Of a stretch of DNA of 39,063 nt, positions 35,421 through 39,063 are shown piece by piece. Source of the stretch: Variovorax sp. E3 (GTDB taxonomy: Bacteria > Pseudomonadota > Gammaproteobacteria > Burkholderiales > Burkholderiaceae_C). The stretch covers positions 1-39,063 of the forward strand of contig NZ_MOWM01000061.1 of the NCBI RefSeq assembly GCF_016082275.1, in the 5' to 3' direction. The notes under the pieces were generated by a model, which ran no database searches, was not told the origin of the DNA, and was given only the letters and a program-made list of their open reading frames with translations. A program made the position numbers and the translations under genes. Position 1 is the stretch's first letter, and every line of letters begins with the position of its first letter.

Positions 35421-35488
35421 TCGCCGTCTCCGGTGGGTGCGATGCGGGCCGTGTTCAGCGGCCTTCGAGGAATTCGTGATGCGTCCAT
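35417..35488 (-). CDS. 23-codon ORF coupled to the methylglyoxal synthase-like gene
   Basis: A short ORF starts at ATG 35488 with AAAGGTGA 4 bases upstream, a good ribosome site. It encodes MDASRIPRRPLNTARIAPTG and three more residues. Its TGA overlaps the ATG of the next gene (ATGA, 35417-35420). The downstream gene has no ribosome site of its own apart from GGAGACGG inside this ORF. It may be a translated leader that couples or tunes expression; a stable peptide is not shown. I recognise no homologue. Confidence 0.45.
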   Translation of the reverse strand: MDASRIPRRPLNTARIAPTGDGE

Positions 35489-35628
35489 GCGTTCACCTTT
35501 GAGCTGGAGTTCGATTGTTGCTGGAAAAACCCGGCGCATCGCGACGGGGTTGCCGGCTTTCCCTAGACCACTTCCACAAAGCCCACCCACGCGCAGGGTT
35601 CCATGCTTGGCCCAACAATGCCCCTCGA

Positions 35629-35650
35629 CGGCAGGCCGGTCGGCCTGCCG
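35629..35650. repeat. Perfect 9-bp inverted repeat upstream of the aldo/keto reductase gene
   Basis: CGGCAGGCC (35629-35637) and GGCCTGCCG (35642-35650) form a stem with loop GGTC, followed on the plus strand by ATTTCTT. It lies in the 196-bp divergent interval between the 23-codon ORF and the aldo/keto reductase gene, about 35 bp before the latter. It resembles a terminator but no plus-strand gene precedes it closely. An operator or leader hairpin is equally possible. Confidence 0.5.
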
Positions 35651-35684
35651 ATTTCTTGAATCGCACCCATGAAGGAGTAGCACT

Positions 35685-36712
<1,028 letters not shown>

Positions 36713-36718
36713 GCGGGG

Positions 36719-37612
36719 TCAACCCGGCGTGAGCCCGAGCACCCACTGCTTGAAATGCTCCAGCGCCCCCGAGGCCGGCCGGCCTTCGGGGTACGCGAAA
36801 TAGTAGCCCTGGCGCACGTCCAGGTGCCGGTCGACCGGGATCACGAGTTCGCCGGTCTTCAGTTCGTGTTCGACCAGGATGCGCGGCGCAAGGCCCACGC
36901 CCATGCCGGCCGCCGTGGCCGCCACCACCATGGTGAACAGCTCGTAGCGCGGCCCGCGCGACGCGTGCACGGTGTACTCCCAGCCCTGCTGCGCATACCA
37001 GTCGCGCCAGGCGTGGGCGCGCGTGCTCAGGTGCACGTGGCGGCAGCGCTCGAAGCCGGCTTCGTCCCACGGCCCGTTGGCGTCGCGGAACGCGGGGCTG
37101 CAGATGGGCACCATTTCGCCCTCGGCAAAGATCAGGCCGCCGCGCGTGTTGGGCCAGAACTGGTCGCCGAAATAGATGGCCGCGTCGTACGCGTTTTCCT
37201 GGAATGAAAAAGGCTGCGAGCGCGCCGACAGGTTGACGGTGATGTTCGGATGCAGCCGGCTGAATTCGGGCAGGCGCGGTATCAGCCATTGCGTGGCGAA
37301 GGTCGGCACCACGGCCAGTTCGAGCACGAAGCCCATCTCGTGGCCGGCGCTGATTTCGAGCGTGTCGCGGCGGATCTGATCGAGGTGCCGGCGGATGCGC
37401 GCCGCGTACTCGCGGCCCACGTCGGTCAGCGTGAGCCGCCGGCGCACGCGCGAGAACAGCGGCACGCCCAGCCGCTGCTCGAGCATGGCCACCTGGCGCC
37501 CGACGGCGCTTTGCGTGAGCGCGAGTTCGGTGGCCGCGCGGGTGAAGCTCCCCAGCCGCGCCGAGGCCTCGAAGGCCTGCAGCGCGCCGAGGTTGGGAAT
37601 GTCTTTTCTCAT
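36719..37612 (-). CDS. LysR-family regulator, GcvA-like
   Basis: This 297-aa regulator begins with the GcvA-type N-terminus (IPNLGALQAFEASARLGSFT, then RAATELALTQSAVGRQVAML as helix-turn-helix) and has a LysR effector domain (VVPTFATQWLIPRLPEF). It is divergent from the livK-type gene across 168 bp. The likely target is that amino-acid uptake unit and the gene after it. The usual T-N11-A site cannot be fixed, though a palindrome lies in the interval. Confidence 0.93.
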   Translation of the reverse strand: MRKDIPNLGALQAFEASARLGSFTRAATELALTQSAVGRQVAMLEQRLGVPLFSRVRRRLTLTDVGREYAARIRRHLDQIRRDTLEISAGHEMGFVLELAVVPTFATQWLIPRLPEFSRLHPNITVNLSARSQPFSFQENAYDAAIYFGDQFWPNTRGGLIFAEGEMVPICSPAFRDANGPWDEAGFERCRHVHLSTRAHAWRDWYAQQGWEYTVHASRGPRYELFTMVVAATAAGMGVGLAPRILVEHELKTGELVIPVDRHLDVRQGYYFAYPEGRPASGALEHFKQWVLGLTPG

Positions 37613-37688
37613 CGATTGCCAGCAGTTGTCTCAGTCTTTTCGAGCGAAGCACCCATCGTGCCCGGGCGGCGGTGTCCTTCCCGGCGTG

Positions 37689-37700
37689 CACAACGTTGTG
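37689..37700. promoter_or_regulatory. 12-bp palindrome between lysR and livK-type gene
   Basis: CACAACGTTGTG is a perfect palindrome, 76 bp before the lysR start and 80 bp before the livK-type start. It is followed by an AT-richer stretch (GAGTATTTAGCGTTTG) that may hold a promoter. It is a candidate regulator site by position only. Confidence 0.4.
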
Positions 37701-37780
37701 AGTATTTAGCGTTTGTTTCGCATGCGCCCACGACTCTATTCTGCGTGCCGACCCCTGCCAACGATACGAGGAGACTTCCG

Positions 37781-38929
37781 ATGATTGTTTCGCGCACCCG
37801 TCGCAACGCCGTGGGCATTGCACTGGCTTCCGTCCTGGGCCTGCCCGCCGCCGCGTTCGCGCAGCCCGCCGAGCAGACCGTCACCATCGGCCATGCCGGC
37901 CCGCTCACCGGGGGCGCCGCCCACTGGGGCAAGGACAACGACAACGGCGCCCGGCTCGCGGTCGAAGACCTCAACAAGCAGGGCCTGGTCATCGGCGGCA
38001 AGAAGATCAGGTTCGTGCTGCAGTCCGAAGACGACCAGGCCGACCCCAAGCAGGCGATGGTGGTCGCCAACAAGCTGGCCGACATGGGCGTGAAGGGTGT
38101 GCTGGGCCACTTCAACTCGGGCGCGGCCATTCCGGCCTCGGCCGTGTACAGCCGCGCGGGCCTGCCCGACGTGTCGACCGCCACCAACCCGACCTTCACG
38201 AAGCAGGGCTACGGCAACGTCTTTCGCATCCTGGCCAGCGACGACGACGTGGGCACCGCCATTGCCACCTACACGGTGAAAGACCTGAAGGCGAAGAACA
38301 TCGCGGTGATCGACGACCGCACGGCCTACGGCCAGGGCGCGGCCGAGGTGTTCACGCGCGGCGTGAAGGCGCTGGGCGGCAACATCGTGGCGCAGGAGTA
38401 CGGCAGCGACAAGGCGACCGACTTCATGGCCATCCTCACCACCATCAAGAGCAAGCAGCCCGACGTGGTGTTCTACGGCGGCATGGACGCGCAGGGCGGG
38501 CTCATCGCGCGGCAGATGAAGCAGCTGGGCATCACGGCCAAGCTGCTCGGTACCGACGGCCTGTGCACCAACGAAGTGGCGAAGATCAGCGGCGGCGCGG
38601 TCGACGGCCTGCTGTACTGCACGCGCGGCGGCAAGGAGCTCGAAAAGACGAGCAAGGGCGCCGAGTTCGAACAGCGCTACAAGGCCCGCTACGGCACCGA
38701 GGTGCTGACTTACGCGCCGTACCTCTACGACGCCATGATGGCGCTGGCCGCCGGCATGCGCGCGGCCGACTCGGTCGAGCCCGAGGCCTACCTGCCGGCC
38801 ATGCGCAAGGTCAAGTTCGACGGCGTGACCGGTGCCATCAGCTTCGATGGCAAGGGCAACCTGCAAAAGCCCGACTTCACCGTCTTCACCTACAAGGACG
38901 GCAAGCGCGTTCGGGTGGCCGGCTCCTGA
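37781..38929 (+). CDS. Branched-chain amino acid ABC transporter substrate-binding protein (LivK type)
   Basis: This 382-aa periplasmic protein has a signal peptide (residues 1 to about 28, ending AAAFAQ). The mature part fits the type I periplasmic-binding fold used for leucine/isoleucine/valine and related amino acids: VTIGHAGPLTGGAAHWGKD, GHFNSGAAIPAS, VFRILASDDDVG and IAVIDDRTAYGQG. GAGGAGA lies 7 bases before the ATG at 37781. No permease or ATPase genes are seen before the window ends. The next gene may be an ornithine cyclodeaminase, so the ligand could be a basic or imino amino acid (inference). Confidence 0.95.
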   Translation: MIVSRTRRNAVGIALASVLGLPAAAFAQPAEQTVTIGHAGPLTGGAAHWGKDNDNGARLAVEDLNKQGLVIGGKKIRFVLQSEDDQADPKQAMVVANKLADMGVKGVLGHFNSGAAIPASAVYSRAGLPDVSTATNPTFTKQGYGNVFRILASDDDVGTAIATYTVKDLKAKNIAVIDDRTAYGQGAAEVFTRGVKALGGNIVAQEYGSDKATDFMAILTTIKSKQPDVVFYGGMDAQGGLIARQMKQLGITAKLLGTDGLCTNEVAKISGGAVDGLLYCTRGGKELEKTSKGAEFEQRYKARYGTEVLTYAPYLYDAMMALAAGMRAADSVEPEAYLPAMRKVKFDGVTGAISFDGKGNLQKPDFTVFTYKDGKRVRVAGS

Positions 38930-38943
38930 GGCGGCGGCCCCGC

Positions 38944-39063
38944 ATGCGAACGCTGGACGCGCGCGAAACCGCCGCCGCGCTGCCCTGGGGCGCGCTGGTG
39001 GATGCACTGCTGCGGATGTTCGAGCGCGAAGCGCGCGGCGAGGCCCGCGCGGCACCGCGCACC
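38944..39063 (+). CDS. Probable ornithine cyclodeaminase family protein, N-terminal fragment
   Basis: An open frame starts at ATG 38944, 14 bp after the livK-type stop, and runs off the window after 40 codons. It reads MRTLDARETAAALPWGALVD and continues with ALLRMFEREARGEARA. The LPWxALVDAL pattern near the N-terminus is typical of the ornithine cyclodeaminase / mu-crystallin family, including pyrroline-2-carboxylate reductases. With so short a piece this is a tentative call. Confidence 0.55.
   Translation, partial: MRTLDARETAAALPWGALVDALLRMFEREARGEARAAPRT

Noticed and set aside
35629..35650. Intrinsic terminator
   Set aside because: The stem is good, but the T-run is broken (ATTTCTT) and no plus-strand gene ends nearby; kept only as an inverted repeat.
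37736..39055. Long minus-strand open frame opposite the livK-type gene
   Set aside because: It is the complement of a clear binding-protein gene with no family similarity.

Overview
The window is high-GC, gene-dense DNA that looks like the chromosome of a Comamonadaceae betaproteobacterium, most likely Variovorax or a close relative. This is an inference from the very high GC third positions, several Bug/TctC-type binding proteins, the cysI-DUF934-cysH-cysD-cysN order and many LysR regulators. No 16S gene or other taxonomic marker is present. I found no rRNA, tRNA, insertion sequence, prophage or CRISPR array.

Layout. 1-2.4 kb: thiamine precursor salvage, with thiD (HMP-P kinase) facing a cytX-type HMP transporter that has a TPP riboswitch in its leader. 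2.6-4.5 kb: a membrane-anchored class III adenylate cyclase, frameshifted. 4.5-8.7 kb: a translationally coupled trio (Bug binding protein, Rieske oxygenase, PDR-type reductase) with a divergent LysR. 8.7-10.9 kb: a TetR regulator and a GSA-aminomutase-like aminotransferase sharing an AT-rich operator region. 10.9-17.6 kb: sulfate assimilation (cysI, DUF934, cysH, cysD, cysN) followed on the same strand by fdxA and a ferredoxin-NADP reductase, which could supply electrons to CysI. 17.7-21.1 kb: a Bug protein, an arylsulfatase and a divergent LysR. 21.1-30.5 kb: an eight-gene peptide operon, rpiR-iaaA-gsiA-gsiB-gsiC-gsiD-dmpA-dppA, combining an importer with isoaspartyl-, beta/D- and D-peptidases. 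30.7-32.4 kb: an acyltransferase overlapping a COQ7-like diiron protein. 32.5-34.0 kb: a decayed DUF2938 remnant and a methyltransferase/MerR pair around a SoxR-box-like operator. 34.1-35.5 kb: a GNAT acetyltransferase and a double-domain methylglyoxal synthase preceded by a 23-codon ORF. 35.7-39.06 kb: an aldo/keto reductase, a GcvA-like LysR, a LivK-type binding protein and the start of a probable ornithine cyclodeaminase family gene.

Seven conserved genes are each broken once, and in every case one base appears to be missing; an eighth case is suspected in the tetR N-terminus. The uniform direction, mostly in G/C-rich context, suggests deletion errors in the assembly more than biological decay. 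I therefore treat these as real genes and annotate their full extents.

The most interesting items are the tandem methylglyoxal synthase with one intact and one degenerate domain, the peptide operon with three types of unusual-bond peptidase, the sulfur module with its own redox genes, and the MerR-type promoter with a 19-bp spacer.
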